NCBI RefSeq assembly: GCF_003049645.1 | Contig: NZ_PYWK01000001.1 | Span: 1,891,487 to 1,955,486 of the forward strand | Length of the DNA stretch: 64,000 bases | Reading direction: 5' to 3' | DNA from: Metasolibacillus fluoroglycofenilyticus | Lineage (GTDB): Bacteria > Bacillota > Bacilli > Bacillales_A > Planococcaceae | In this document: piece after piece, positions 55,640 through 63,758 of the stretch | Layout: every line of letters begins with the position of its first letter | Numbering within the stretch: position 1 is the first letter of the stretch | Position numbers and translations under genes: made by a program | Notes under the pieces: generated by a model | What the model saw: the letters and a program-made list of their open reading frames with translations, nothing else | The model's database searches: none | What the model was told of the DNA's origin: nothing

Positions 55640-56434
55640 TTAATAGTGCCATGGTGGACAAGGCATTGGCTGACATGGTAAAGGCATCATTTGTGGTTGC
55701 TGTGTACATGGGCAAGGCTGGTTCATTTGTTCATAAAAGTTTTCATTGCGCATTTCTTGTTCCATCATCGGGGAAGCTTGCTGTTCCATTTCAGCAGCAA
55801 GTTGTTGCTGCGGCATATTCGGGAATGACTGCATCTGCGGATACATCATCATGTCATATGGCGTAGGCATCGGACAGCAGCACATCATCGGCATTGGTGG
55901 CATGCACATTGGTGGAAATGGCATCGGTTGTGGCATCATTTGTGGATGCATTTGTTGCGGTGGCATCATCGGTTGCTGAGCTTCTGGCATCGGCATCATC
56001 GGCGGTTGAGCTTGTGGTGGTGGCATGATAGGCTGTTGCATTTCTGGCATTGGCATCATCGGTTGTTGTAGCTGCGGCGGCATTGATTGCATTTGTGTCA
56101 TATCTATATGCCACGGCATATATAAATTAAACTCTGGCCATACAGGCTGTTGTGGCTGCCACTGTATCGGCGGCATCATTGGCTGTTCAATTTTTGGTGG
56201 TGCTGGTGTTGGTAACGGCATATTTTGTCGCGGACTCTCCACCCTTTCCTTTATCTGCTCTTTCGGCTTTTCCTTTACGTGATGACCGTCTGGTAAGTAA
56301 ATTTCCATTCCCGGTACGATGTAATCTGGATTTGCTAAATGAGCATTTAAGCGTTTTAGCTCCTCAAAGCCGATACTATATTGTTTGGCAATTTTCCATA
56401 GTGTATCGCCTTTTTGGACAATATGAACTCGCAT
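55640..56434 (-). CDS. safA: SafA-like spore coat morphogenetic protein (LysM plus Pro/Met/Gln-rich)
   Basis: 264 residues. An N-terminal LysM domain (HIVQKGDTLWKIAKQYSIGF to IVPGMEIYLPDG) binds the cortex; the rest is a low-complexity Pro/Met/Gln tail with near-repeats such as QQPMMPMPEMQQPIMPPP and a Cys-rich end (MMCCCPMP, CPCTQQPQ). SafA places the inner coat on the forespore and binds SpoVID. ATG 56434 is chosen because AAGGAGG is six bases upstream; the ATG at 56440 lies inside that site. The neighbour niaR keeps the Bacillus nad-safA linkage, though nad genes are absent. Confidence 0.85.
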   Translation of the reverse strand: MRVHIVQKGDTLWKIAKQYSIGFEELKRLNAHLANPDYIVPGMEIYLPDGHHVKEKPKEQIKERVESPRQNMPLPTPAPPKIEQPMMPPIQWQPQQPVWPEFNLYMPWHIDMTQMQSMPPQLQQPMMPMPEMQQPIMPPPQAQPPMMPMPEAQQPMMPPQQMHPQMMPQPMPFPPMCMPPMPMMCCCPMPTPYDMMMYPQMQSFPNMPQQQLAAEMEQQASPMMEQEMRNENFYEQMNQPCPCTQQPQMMPLPCQPMPCPPWHY

Positions 56435-56669
56435 GGGCATCCTCCTTTTCTCGCTTTATCATATGTGGAAATAAAAAAATGGACACAAATCTTTTAGGCA
56501 CATCTAGATGCTCTCGTGTTACACTATGTTAGGACAAATTGTTTATATACATCTATTACACCTCGGTTTTTCAAGCCGACCAAAAAACAAGTACTGTTTT
56601 ACACGCGTACATTGTCAGTTCCTCTATTAAATTTCGCTGAAGAATGATTAAATTATTGGAGGTGATTGC

Positions 56670-57197
56670 ATGAAAAAAATGTTAGGTGAAGAACGTCGCT
56701 ATGAGCTGTTATCATTATTAAAGGTAGCTGGGAAACCAATTACTGGTACGGATTTAGCAAAGCATGCGAATGTATCACGTCAAGTGATTGTTAATGATAT
56801 GAATTTATTAAAAGCACGCAATGAGCCAATTATTGCGACGAGCCAAGGTTATTTATATATGCCTTTAGAAAAAGCAGCACATATTGAACGAAAAATTGTT
56901 TGTACGCATAGCGCCGAAAATGCATTAGATGAAATGTACACAATAGTCGATTGTGGCGTGACGATTAACAATGTGATTGTTGAGCATGCTGTATATGGTG
57001 AAATTACCGCCTCCATCATGGTATCTAATCGCCCTGAAGTAGATGCCTTCGTTAAGCGTGTTAAGGATACAAAAGCTAATTATTTATCCATTTTAACAGA
57101 TGGAACACATATGCATATGATTAGCGCACCTGCTGAAGACTTACTGAATTTAGCAGAAGAACGGTTGCGTGACAAAGGCTATTTAGTTGAAAACTAG
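56670..57197 (+). CDS. niaR: NiaR, niacin-responsive repressor of NAD synthesis
   Basis: 175 residues: HTH_11 domain (LKVAGKPITGTDLAKHANVS, QVIVNDMNLLKARN) and C-terminal 3H domain with the three histidines in CTHSAENA, VEHAVYG and THMHMISAP that hold a metal ion near the nicotinic acid site. B. subtilis NiaR (YrxA) represses nadBCA and niaP. Divergent from safA with a 235-base gap. ATG follows TTGGAGGTG. Ends at a simple hairpin terminator. Confidence 0.94.
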   Translation: MKKMLGEERRYELLSLLKVAGKPITGTDLAKHANVSRQVIVNDMNLLKARNEPIIATSQGYLYMPLEKAAHIERKIVCTHSAENALDEMYTIVDCGVTINNVIVEHAVYGEITASIMVSNRPEVDAFVKRVKDTKANYLSILTDGTHMHMISAPAEDLLNLAEERLRDKGYLVEN

Positions 57198-57260
57198 GTG
57201 CTATCCTTTGTTTAAAACCAATGCTACATCTAACTAAATATGGTAAAATTAGCTTAAAGT

Positions 57261-57292
57261 AAAGATTGTAGCAATTTGCTGCAATCTTTTTT
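57261..57292 (+). terminator. Terminator after niaR
   Basis: AAAGATTGTAGCAA pairs with GCTGCAATCTTTTTT around TTT. Confidence 0.85.
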
Positions 57293-57354
57293 CATTCTTT
57301 TGAAACGCAATAGGATTTTAGGTCGTCTTAGGGGCAAGGAAAGGATGTGAGGGG

Positions 57355-57891
57355 ATGATAGAGGTAGAGCAAATTATATTAGAAACTACGCCAGAAGTTT
57401 GGCTTGATGCTTTGATGGATACATACGGGCTTGCCTTAACAAAGCTTGCCTATAGCTATGTGCAAGATTGGGGCAAAGCACAGGAAATCGTACAGGATGT
57501 ATTTCTTACTTGTTATGAACAATACGATAAAAAACACGCTATTCAATCATACAAAGCATGGATTTACCGCATTACAATTAATCGCGCAAAGGACTATTAC
57601 CGCACTGCTTGGTTTAAGCGCATTATTGTGAAAGATAGCGGCTACGATCAACAGCTACCAGCCCAGCCGCCTCCGGAAAGTTTTTTAATCCAGCAAGAAA
57701 CAAATGAAGCATTAGCTCATGCTGTACTCACCTTACCTATCAAATATCGAGAAGTCATTTTGCTTTATTACTATGAGGAACTATCCATCCATGAGGTCGC
57801 AACCATTTTGCGCTGCAATGAAAATACTGTAAAGACCAGATTAAGGCGTGCTAGAGGAAATTTAAAAACTTTATTAGAAGGAAGGGATTAA
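57355..57891 (+). CDS. ECF-type RNA polymerase sigma factor
   Basis: 178 residues with region 2 (AYSYVQDWGKAQEIVQDVFL, then YKAWIYRITINRAKDYYR) and region 4 (LTLPIKYREVILLYYYEELS, HEVATILRCNENTVKTRLRR). It belongs to the sigma-W/sigma-V-like group of extracytoplasmic sigma factors. ATG 57355 behind GTGAGGGG. It is followed one base later by a gene for a membrane protein that should hold it inactive. Its own promoter in the 5' flank could be autoregulated; no clear AAC motif was seen. Confidence 0.93.
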   Translation: MIEVEQIILETTPEVWLDALMDTYGLALTKLAYSYVQDWGKAQEIVQDVFLTCYEQYDKKHAIQSYKAWIYRITINRAKDYYRTAWFKRIIVKDSGYDQQLPAQPPPESFLIQQETNEALAHAVLTLPIKYREVILLYYYEELSIHEVATILRCNENTVKTRLRRARGNLKTLLEGRD

Positions 57892-57892
57892 T

Positions 57893-58759
57893 GTGGAAAA
57901 AAGATTAAAAAATTTGCGCAATACAATGGAACAAAATGTTTTTCAAAATGCACAGTTTACCCAAAAAGAACGAATTGCAATTCATGCGAAAACACAACAA
58001 AAAAAGCAAGGAAGTTGGATGCCACGAATCGCCTTTTCTCTCTCCGTACTTATTTTAATAATACTTAGCACCACTTTTTCACAAGACGAACACACAGCCA
58101 ACTATCGTATTACCGAAAACGATTTGGATGGACAGTTCTTCCAAAGTGAACGGGCTGGGGAACATCATTCTACTTTTTATTTTTATGATGGTGAAATGGG
58201 AGTCATTCCTCAAAATCCACTCATTTTAGCCCCAGAGGAAGTCGATGAATCTATTCGTGCAGAAGAGCGATTAAATAAAAAGATTTATCCAAATATATCT
58301 GTCAAAACAGAGGGCACTTCGTATTTTGTTTATAGCAATAACGAGCTTATTGTAACATTCGAAAAAATTGCCCCGCGAATCGTGGTCGACAAGAATGGAA
58401 ATCGTTATAGTACTAGTCTTTATTTAAGCAAGGAATACGAACTACAATTTGTAAATCAGTCGTCCATCGACTTATCTAATCTAGAACTAGCAATCAATGA
58501 TGAAAGCTACACAATACCAAAAAATAGTCTTTCTCATGGCAATTCCCTTTCATTCAACATTCCCCGTAGTCATAATACATTCCATAAAACAATTGCATTG
58601 GATGTCTCATTTGATTACAAAGATAGCGAGGGGAATAAGCAGCGTGGAAAAATTGCTCAGCCATTCTCATTAGATAACTCTTACAGCGATTACTACACGC
58701 TTGTCATTAATGGAGATTCCTATGATGCATTAACACTTACATTACAAACTGCCGAGTAA
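57893..58759 (+). CDS. Probable membrane anti-sigma factor (DUF4179-like)
   Basis: 288 residues: an N-terminal cytoplasmic helix (about 1-45), one membrane helix (MPRIAFSLSVLILIILSTTF at about 43-62) and a large beta-rich extracellular domain. No zinc HxxxCxxC motif is seen, so it is not a classical ZAS protein. GTG start behind GAAGGGATTAAT, one base after the sigma gene stop, the arrangement of sigma/anti-sigma operons. Family named by architecture, not by search. Confidence 0.72.
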   Translation: MEKRLKNLRNTMEQNVFQNAQFTQKERIAIHAKTQQKKQGSWMPRIAFSLSVLILIILSTTFSQDEHTANYRITENDLDGQFFQSERAGEHHSTFYFYDGEMGVIPQNPLILAPEEVDESIRAEERLNKKIYPNISVKTEGTSYFVYSNNELIVTFEKIAPRIVVDKNGNRYSTSLYLSKEYELQFVNQSSIDLSNLELAINDESYTIPKNSLSHGNSLSFNIPRSHNTFHKTIALDVSFDYKDSEGNKQRGKIAQPFSLDNSYSDYYTLVINGDSYDALTLTLQTAE

Positions 58760-58765
58760 AAAAAG

Positions 58766-58804
58766 CTGGCTAGAGAATAGCGTCTTAATCCATTTTCTAG
58801 CCAG
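58766..58804. terminator. Bidirectional terminator after the anti-sigma gene
   Basis: CTGGCTAGAGAAT pairs with ATTTTCTAGCCAG. The converging GTPase gene stops at 58837. Confidence 0.8.
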
Positions 58805-58836
58805 TCATTTTCTCTCATTCTAGATTTATTCCACGT

Positions 58837-60768
58837 TCATTTCAAACAATGCATTGCAGCTTTCGCTTTATCCCATGGAATAATTTCACCTTTGCCCTTT
58901 TTGCAAAAAATACTAGATGACGTATAAAGTGGATCTGCATTTTTATCATAGTTTTTTTGCGCGATGACTTCCTCGCGATTATGACAGACATCATAGCCAG
59001 CAAATTGCAAGCTTAGCACGCCCCTGCCATTTGTATAGGCTGCAAATGTCGTGCTATAGTTCATAAATGTAGCAACGGGTACTTTTCCTATTAATATAGC
59101 GCTCTTTTCTGTCATAGTGGGTGCTTCAAATTCACCATGCGCTTGTTGTACATCGTGCATCATACGCCCTAAAAAATCATTGGCTGCCTTCATTTTAAAA
59201 TGATAATAAGGCTCTAAAAGCACATTTTCAGCCTGCTCTAAACCTTGGCGCAGCGCGCGCAAAGTGGCCTCTCGAAAATCACCGCCTGACGTATATTCAA
59301 CATGAGCGCGCCCTGTCAGCAGTGTGAACTTAATATCCGTTAACGCAGCGCCTGTCAATAAGCCATTATGTGCTCTTTCAAATAAATGCTGTTCCACTAA
59401 GCGAACATGTCCCACTGATAAATCGTCTGCATGACAAACACTGTGAAACAAAATACCTGTACCACGCGCTACTGGCTCCATAAGTAAATGCACTTCCGCA
59501 TAATGCTTTAGCGGCTCAAAATGCCCATATCCTGTTACAGTTGTAGCAATCGTTTCTTTATAAATGATTTGCGGATTAGCGAATGTAATCGCAAGATGAA
59601 AGCGCTCCCTCGCAATCTCAGTTAGTACCTCTAGCTGAATCACCCCCATGACATGAACATGGATTTCCTGTAATTCCTCCTGCCAAATTGCACGCAATGA
59701 AGGCTCTTCCTCATTTAATAAACGGAACTGCTGCCACACTTCCTTCATATGCAAATCACCATGATAGACAACCTTGGCCTGTAATGTTGGCACTAATTTC
59801 AACATGCTTTCATTTGGTATACCCCCAATAACACTACCAATCGCCACTTGGTTTAAGCCCTTTACTGCAAATATTTCACCCGCCTCCACAACTGTCGTTG
59901 TTTCAAACTTCGCTCCATTATAATAGCGGATTTCCGTTACTTTTTCTGTTGTATCACCAAATGTAAACGCATCGCGTACTTGTAAGCGTCCCTGCAATGC
60001 CTTCATAAAAGTAAGTCGCTGTCCAGTAGAGTCATGCCGTATTTTAAATACTTCAGCCTGAAATGGCGCTGTAGTATCAAAGCACGCTATTGTGAGCTTA
60101 GCAAGCTGCTGAAAAAATGGTAATACCCCTTCATCCTTTAGTGCCGCTCCTGCCATGCAAACGAAAAGCTTACGCGCTGCAATTTGCTTTTGCAGTTGTG
60201 TCATAACAATCGTATTTTCTAGCTTGCCCTCTAAAAACAATTCGAGCATTTGTTCATCACGCTCAGCTAGCCATTCCTTAACGCTCTCCTCACTCGTATC
60301 ATTTTCTATAAATAAAATTTCCTCTGACAGCTCTTGATGAAGCGCTGCAAGTACTTGCTCCTTATTTGCACCCTCACGATCGATTTTATTTATAAATAAA
60401 AATGTTGGCACATTATATTTTTTCAGTAACTGCCATACGGTTTCGGTATGCCCCTGAATTCCCTCCACTGCACTCACAATAACAATCGCATAATCCATTA
60501 CGCGAATCGCGCGCTCCATTTCAGGAGAAAAGTCAACATGCCCCGGCGTATCAATTAATGTATATGTATCACCTTCATATTGAAAGCGCCCTTGCTCTGC
60601 AAAAATTGTAATTCCGCGTGCCCTTTCTAATGCATGAAAATCTAAATGAGCATTTTTATTATCAACACGCCCCTTTTCTTTAATGCCTTCCATATGATAA
60701 AGTAGCTGCTCGGAAAAAGTCGTTTTCCCTGCATCTACATGGGCTAAAATTCCAATTGTTTTAAACAT
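58837..60768 (-). CDS. Tet(M)/Tet(W)-like ribosomal protection GTPase, divergent
   Basis: 643 residues, EF-G-like: G1 AHVDAGKTT, switch ERARGITI, G3 DTPGHVDF, G4 NKID. EF-G domains II-V follow, including RVHLLMEPVARGT-type domain IV (here EVHLLMEPVARGTGILF) and a C-terminal unit ending NADPLYTSSSIFCKK. Length and layout match Tet(M)-class proteins, which push tetracycline off the ribosome. The chromosomal setting and divergence in the G-domain suggest a housekeeping paralogue or weak resistance; phenotype is not predictable. ATG 60768 behind AAGGTGAAG. Confidence 0.85.
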   Translation of the reverse strand: MFKTIGILAHVDAGKTTFSEQLLYHMEGIKEKGRVDNKNAHLDFHALERARGITIFAEQGRFQYEGDTYTLIDTPGHVDFSPEMERAIRVMDYAIVIVSAVEGIQGHTETVWQLLKKYNVPTFLFINKIDREGANKEQVLAALHQELSEEILFIENDTSEESVKEWLAERDEQMLELFLEGKLENTIVMTQLQKQIAARKLFVCMAGAALKDEGVLPFFQQLAKLTIACFDTTAPFQAEVFKIRHDSTGQRLTFMKALQGRLQVRDAFTFGDTTEKVTEIRYYNGAKFETTTVVEAGEIFAVKGLNQVAIGSVIGGIPNESMLKLVPTLQAKVVYHGDLHMKEVWQQFRLLNEEEPSLRAIWQEELQEIHVHVMGVIQLEVLTEIARERFHLAITFANPQIIYKETIATTVTGYGHFEPLKHYAEVHLLMEPVARGTGILFHSVCHADDLSVGHVRLVEQHLFERAHNGLLTGAALTDIKFTLLTGRAHVEYTSGGDFREATLRALRQGLEQAENVLLEPYYHFKMKAANDFLGRMMHDVQQAHGEFEAPTMTEKSAILIGKVPVATFMNYSTTFAAYTNGRGVLSLQFAGYDVCHNREEVIAQKNYDKNADPLYTSSSIFCKKGKGEIIPWDKAKAAMHCLK

Positions 60769-60864
60769 CACTTCACCTTTTTTCACTATAATTCCAATCG
60801 ACTTTAAACATTATTTTGTGTATAATAATAACAATTTCTTTGATGTAGTTAGGGGTACAGATAT

Positions 60865-62025
60865 ATGTCACTTTTATTACTTGATATAAAGACGGTTATT
60901 CTTTTGCTTGTTATTGGACATTGCTGTGTTATCATGCTTATTTCAGCATACAGCTACCAGTATAATAACCGTACTATTTGGACATTTGTAATAGGAAAGC
61001 TCCTACAAATTATTGCATTTACTATTATACTATTTCGCGAAATATTGCCATTCATCGTTTCCACTTTTTTAAGTAATACACTGTTGCTTATCGGTACAAT
61101 GATTGAATGTATTGCACTACTGTTGTTGCTAAAATATCTCACAGCTACTGCGAGAAAAGCTATCGTTATTGTATCATTATTTGGTTTACTTAGCTTTTAT
61201 GCAGCTATTTTGTTTTATAATTTTGACAATGTGCGCATTGCTATTATATCTATAACCGTTACTGTACTGATTGGATTCCCAATCCGAGCATTTTATCTTA
61301 CTTGTAAAGCATCTATTTTGAAACGCATCATGCTTATTTTATATAGTGCCATTGCACTGTCACTTGTCTTGCGTACATATAATGCACTATTTGTTTCAAC
61401 CGACGTAACGCTCTTTGCAGAAAATGAATATCAAACACTTGCCTTCTTGACGAGATTTATTGAAATGCTCGTCGGTAGCATTGGTTTTATTTTACTCGTA
61501 AAAGAGCAAACAGATATTGAATTGACACGTATGGCTATGATGGATGAGTTAACAAATATTTATAATAGACACGCCTTTATTCAGCGCGCAGATGCTCTGA
61601 TTGCCTCAGCGCTAAAGAAAAAAAGCATGGTTTCCTTTATTATTTTTGATGTTGACCGCTTTAAGGGGATTAATGATACATACGGACATGATGCTGGGGA
61701 TTATGTACTGAGAGAGATTGCCAAAGTAATTGCAAATGCACTTCCGAAAGAGGCTATTTTTGGGCGCTATGGCGGAGATGAGTTTGTTATTTTAATACCA
61801 AACTGCCAAATCGACAGAGCAACTAAGCTAGCAGAAGCATTGCGGACTACCATTTCCCAATATTCATTCCAGTATATTTCAACACAATGTACATTAAGCT
61901 TAGGCTCCGCTACAACAGAAGTTCAGACAGCCATCTCCTTAGATGCATTTTATACAAACGCTGATAAAGCTTTATATCATGCAAAGGAAAATGGTCGTAA
62001 TCAAGTTTATGCTGTAACCTTTTAA
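60865..62025 (+). CDS. Membrane-bound diguanylate cyclase
   Basis: 386 residues: seven or so N-terminal membrane segments (1-about 215) and a C-terminal GGDEF domain. The metal site FDVDRFKGINDTYGHDAGD is near residue 265 and the signature RYGGDEF has GGDEF at 303-307. It should make cyclic di-GMP from two GTP. The RxxD inhibitory site is missing (PKEA stands in the upstream position), so product inhibition there is unlikely. The membrane part resembles no named sensor. Monocistronic, with a terminator after it. Confidence 0.92.
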   Translation: MSLLLLDIKTVILLLVIGHCCVIMLISAYSYQYNNRTIWTFVIGKLLQIIAFTIILFREILPFIVSTFLSNTLLLIGTMIECIALLLLLKYLTATARKAIVIVSLFGLLSFYAAILFYNFDNVRIAIISITVTVLIGFPIRAFYLTCKASILKRIMLILYSAIALSLVLRTYNALFVSTDVTLFAENEYQTLAFLTRFIEMLVGSIGFILLVKEQTDIELTRMAMMDELTNIYNRHAFIQRADALIASALKKKSMVSFIIFDVDRFKGINDTYGHDAGDYVLREIAKVIANALPKEAIFGRYGGDEFVILIPNCQIDRATKLAEALRTTISQYSFQYISTQCTLSLGSATTEVQTAISLDAFYTNADKALYHAKENGRNQVYAVTF

Positions 62026-62042
62026 TATAGTAAATAGACAGA

Positions 62043-62084
62043 AAAGCGATTGCGTAAATGGATTTCTTTTTACGTAATCGCTTT
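62043..62084. terminator. Terminator after the diguanylate cyclase gene
   Basis: AAAGCGATTGCGTAAA pairs with TTTACGTAATCGCTTT. Both flanks are A/T-rich, and the lipoprotein gene converges from the other side. Confidence 0.88.
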
Positions 62085-62133
62085 AGTTATTTCTTAGACT
62101 TTTTCAGTGCCCTCTTGCTAACAGCTTCCTCTA

Positions 62134-62679
62134 TTATTGTTCTACCTTACCTTGCCAAGCATAATAAGCAATACCTTTGAATTCCTCATCATAGGTTACT
62201 CTAAATAGATAAATATATCTTCCTTCTTCAGCAGGCATTGTCAAATAATCATCCTTTAACTCTACGGGCTCATATTGGTTACTAATAACTTTAAATGCTT
62301 CAATTTTTGTTGGAAAGGGCAATTTTTCTTTGACATTTTCATTGAAATCATCCGGTGTCTTTACTATTTGTAATTGCAATTTCTCATTTGGTTTAATTTT
62401 CATTGCAGGTGAATTCTCAAAAACATCTTGACTCGGAGGCTCATTATTTAATTCAGATGGACATTGTGTTAAATCCGGATTCCAGCAATATGACAATAAA
62501 GGAGTATAGGCTGTTCCGTTGCTTCCCTCTACAGCTACTACCTCAAGCATTCTGGGCTTAACATTGCGCTCATAAAATGTAAATTCTTCTTGCCCCTCTA
62601 GTTTTTCTTGCTTCACTTGTTCACTTTGACATCCAGCTAACAATAGAAAGCTAAACATTAAAGCTACTATTATTTTCAT
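62134..62679 (-). CDS. Predicted lipoprotein, unknown function
   Basis: 181 residues with a lipoprotein signal (LMFSFLLLAGCQSEQ, lipobox LAGC with Cys at about 18). The mature part is acidic, with two further Cys in SYCWNPDLTQCPSELN that might form a disulphide, and ends YYAWQGKVEQ. No family recognised. ATG 62679 follows AAAGGTGGGG; the longer frame is not needed. It converges with the cyclase gene and is divergent from the secreted-protein gene. Confidence 0.8.
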   Translation of the reverse strand: MKIIVALMFSFLLLAGCQSEQVKQEKLEGQEEFTFYERNVKPRMLEVVAVEGSNGTAYTPLLSYCWNPDLTQCPSELNNEPPSQDVFENSPAMKIKPNEKLQLQIVKTPDDFNENVKEKLPFPTKIEAFKVISNQYEPVELKDDYLTMPAEEGRYIYLFRVTYDEEFKGIAYYAWQGKVEQ

Positions 62680-62993
62680 AAAAACCCCACCTTTCTTTGC
62701 TATGATAATATCAAAAAATGGGTAAAAATCAAACAATTACTATATAAATAAATGTAGTAAAATAAATTTTATAATTTCTCTATTTTCACGATAGCGAATT
62801 ACCTCGAATTAACCCGAAAAATAGTGTCGAATGAAAAATATTTACATATATCACAAAATACAATATAATGGATTCCGAGGGATATATTCCTAACTCTGCG
62901 CGCGGATAAAAACTAGTAACAACAATTCTTATTCATTTAAAATTAGTTTCATTCTAGAAATATAATAATACAAAAATAGGATGGAGGATAAAT
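62680..62993. other. Divergent promoter region, 314 bases
   Basis: Non-coding, AT-rich gap between the lipoprotein and the secreted-protein genes. It holds the + strand promoter listed separately and GGGATATATTCC, a near-palindrome. Nothing else identified. Confidence 0.5.
62841..62869 (+). promoter_or_regulatory. Predicted sigma-A promoter for the secreted protein gene
   Basis: TTTACA (62841..62846), a 17-base spacer and TATAAT (62864..62869). It lies 125 bases upstream of the ATG, so the transcript would have a leader of about 118 bases. Confidence 0.6.
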
Positions 62994-63320
62994 ATGAAAA
63001 AAATCGCAGCTAGTGCTTTATCAGTTGGTTTAATTTTTGGTGCTTTTTATGGCTCACCACTTCAAGTTGGAGCTTCAAATGATTCTTCTCCCGTAGTAGA
63101 GGCCATGAGCTACTCTAAAACGGTTACTGAAACAAGGGTTTATTCGAAAAACCAAAGTATCCCGTCTTCTATTTATTATAGCTTGGGTGGCTGGACTGGC
63201 ACTCTTTATAAAGGAGAAACTGCCGATACAGGCGACCATATACTTGTTATTTATACTGGTACCGTTACATGTTCAGGTCCTTGTGTATTGTCTGCACCAC
63301 TTGAAAACGAAGAGCAATGA
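62994..63320 (+). CDS. Small secreted protein with N-terminal signal peptide
   Basis: 108 residues: a signal peptide (MKKIAASALSVGLIFGAFYG, cleaved after about VGAS) and a mature domain of about 80 residues with SKNQSIPSSIYYSLGGWTGT and TGTVTCSGPC, whose two Cys may form a disulphide. The SIPSSIYYS..G..GTLYK pattern is one I associate with small secreted proteins of Firmicutes near ABC exporters; the function is unknown to me. ATG with GGATGGAGG upstream. Followed after two hairpins by an ABC-2 permease region. Confidence 0.8.
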   Translation: MKKIAASALSVGLIFGAFYGSPLQVGASNDSSPVVEAMSYSKTVTETRVYSKNQSIPSSIYYSLGGWTGTLYKGETADTGDHILVIYTGTVTCSGPCVLSAPLENEEQ

Positions 63321-63332
63321 ATTTAGTTTACG

Positions 63333-63367
63333 GGGAATGATGATTTCCTTGTAAATCATCATTTCCC
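63333..63367 (+). terminator. Terminator after the secreted protein gene
   Basis: GGGAATGATGATTT pairs with AAATCATCATTTCCC, followed by ATTCTTTTT. Confidence 0.88.
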
Positions 63368-63390
63368 ATTCTTTTTAGTATAACCATCTA

Positions 63391-63446
63391 AATAGAACCG
63401 TATGGAGTCCATTTCAAAACTTAGACTTCATACGGTCTATTTTTCT
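63391..63446. terminator. Second hairpin downstream of the secreted protein gene
   Basis: AATAGAACCGTATGGAGTC pairs with GACTTCATACGGTCTATT with three mismatches, followed by TTTTT. Either a back-up terminator or the end of a lost gene. Confidence 0.6.
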
Positions 63447-63497
63447 CTTATTACTTTCTGTTAAGAAAAATACCTTTTATTTTTTATTATCATACCA

Positions 63498-63758
63498 ATG
63501 TCAATATATCACTTTTCCCTCTTCTTTCGTTGGCAAGTAATTAATATGATGCCAGCACCTATTTTGTATTTCACATCCATTATTTTAACATATTTCCTAT
63601 CTTACCCTACATATTATTATAATGTCTCAAATTCAAATACAAATAATGTATTTACATCTTGGTTTTGGTAGATTACAATTTATATTGTATTACCATTTCT
63701 AGTAATAGATACAGAAGTAAATAATTCCGTTTTATTTATTCAAAAAAGGAGGGCTTAT
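63498..63758 (+). pseudogene. Truncated ABC-2-type permease, interrupted by an in-frame TAG
   Basis: From ATG 63498 the frame reads MSIYHFSLFFRWQVINMMPA, a membrane segment ILYFTSIILTYFL, then SWFW and TAG at 63669. The same frame continues with ITIYIVLPFLVIDTEVNNSV and LFIQKRRAY directly into the next gene. It resembles an N-terminal piece of a permease (cytoplasmic start, first helix, external loop, second helix). No ribosome site precedes the ATG. Most of a normal permease is missing. Confidence 0.5.

Noticed and set aside
55746-56282. Cys/Gly/Ile-rich plus-strand frames opposite safA
   Set aside because: They are mirror images of the repetitive Met/Pro/Gln codons of safA.
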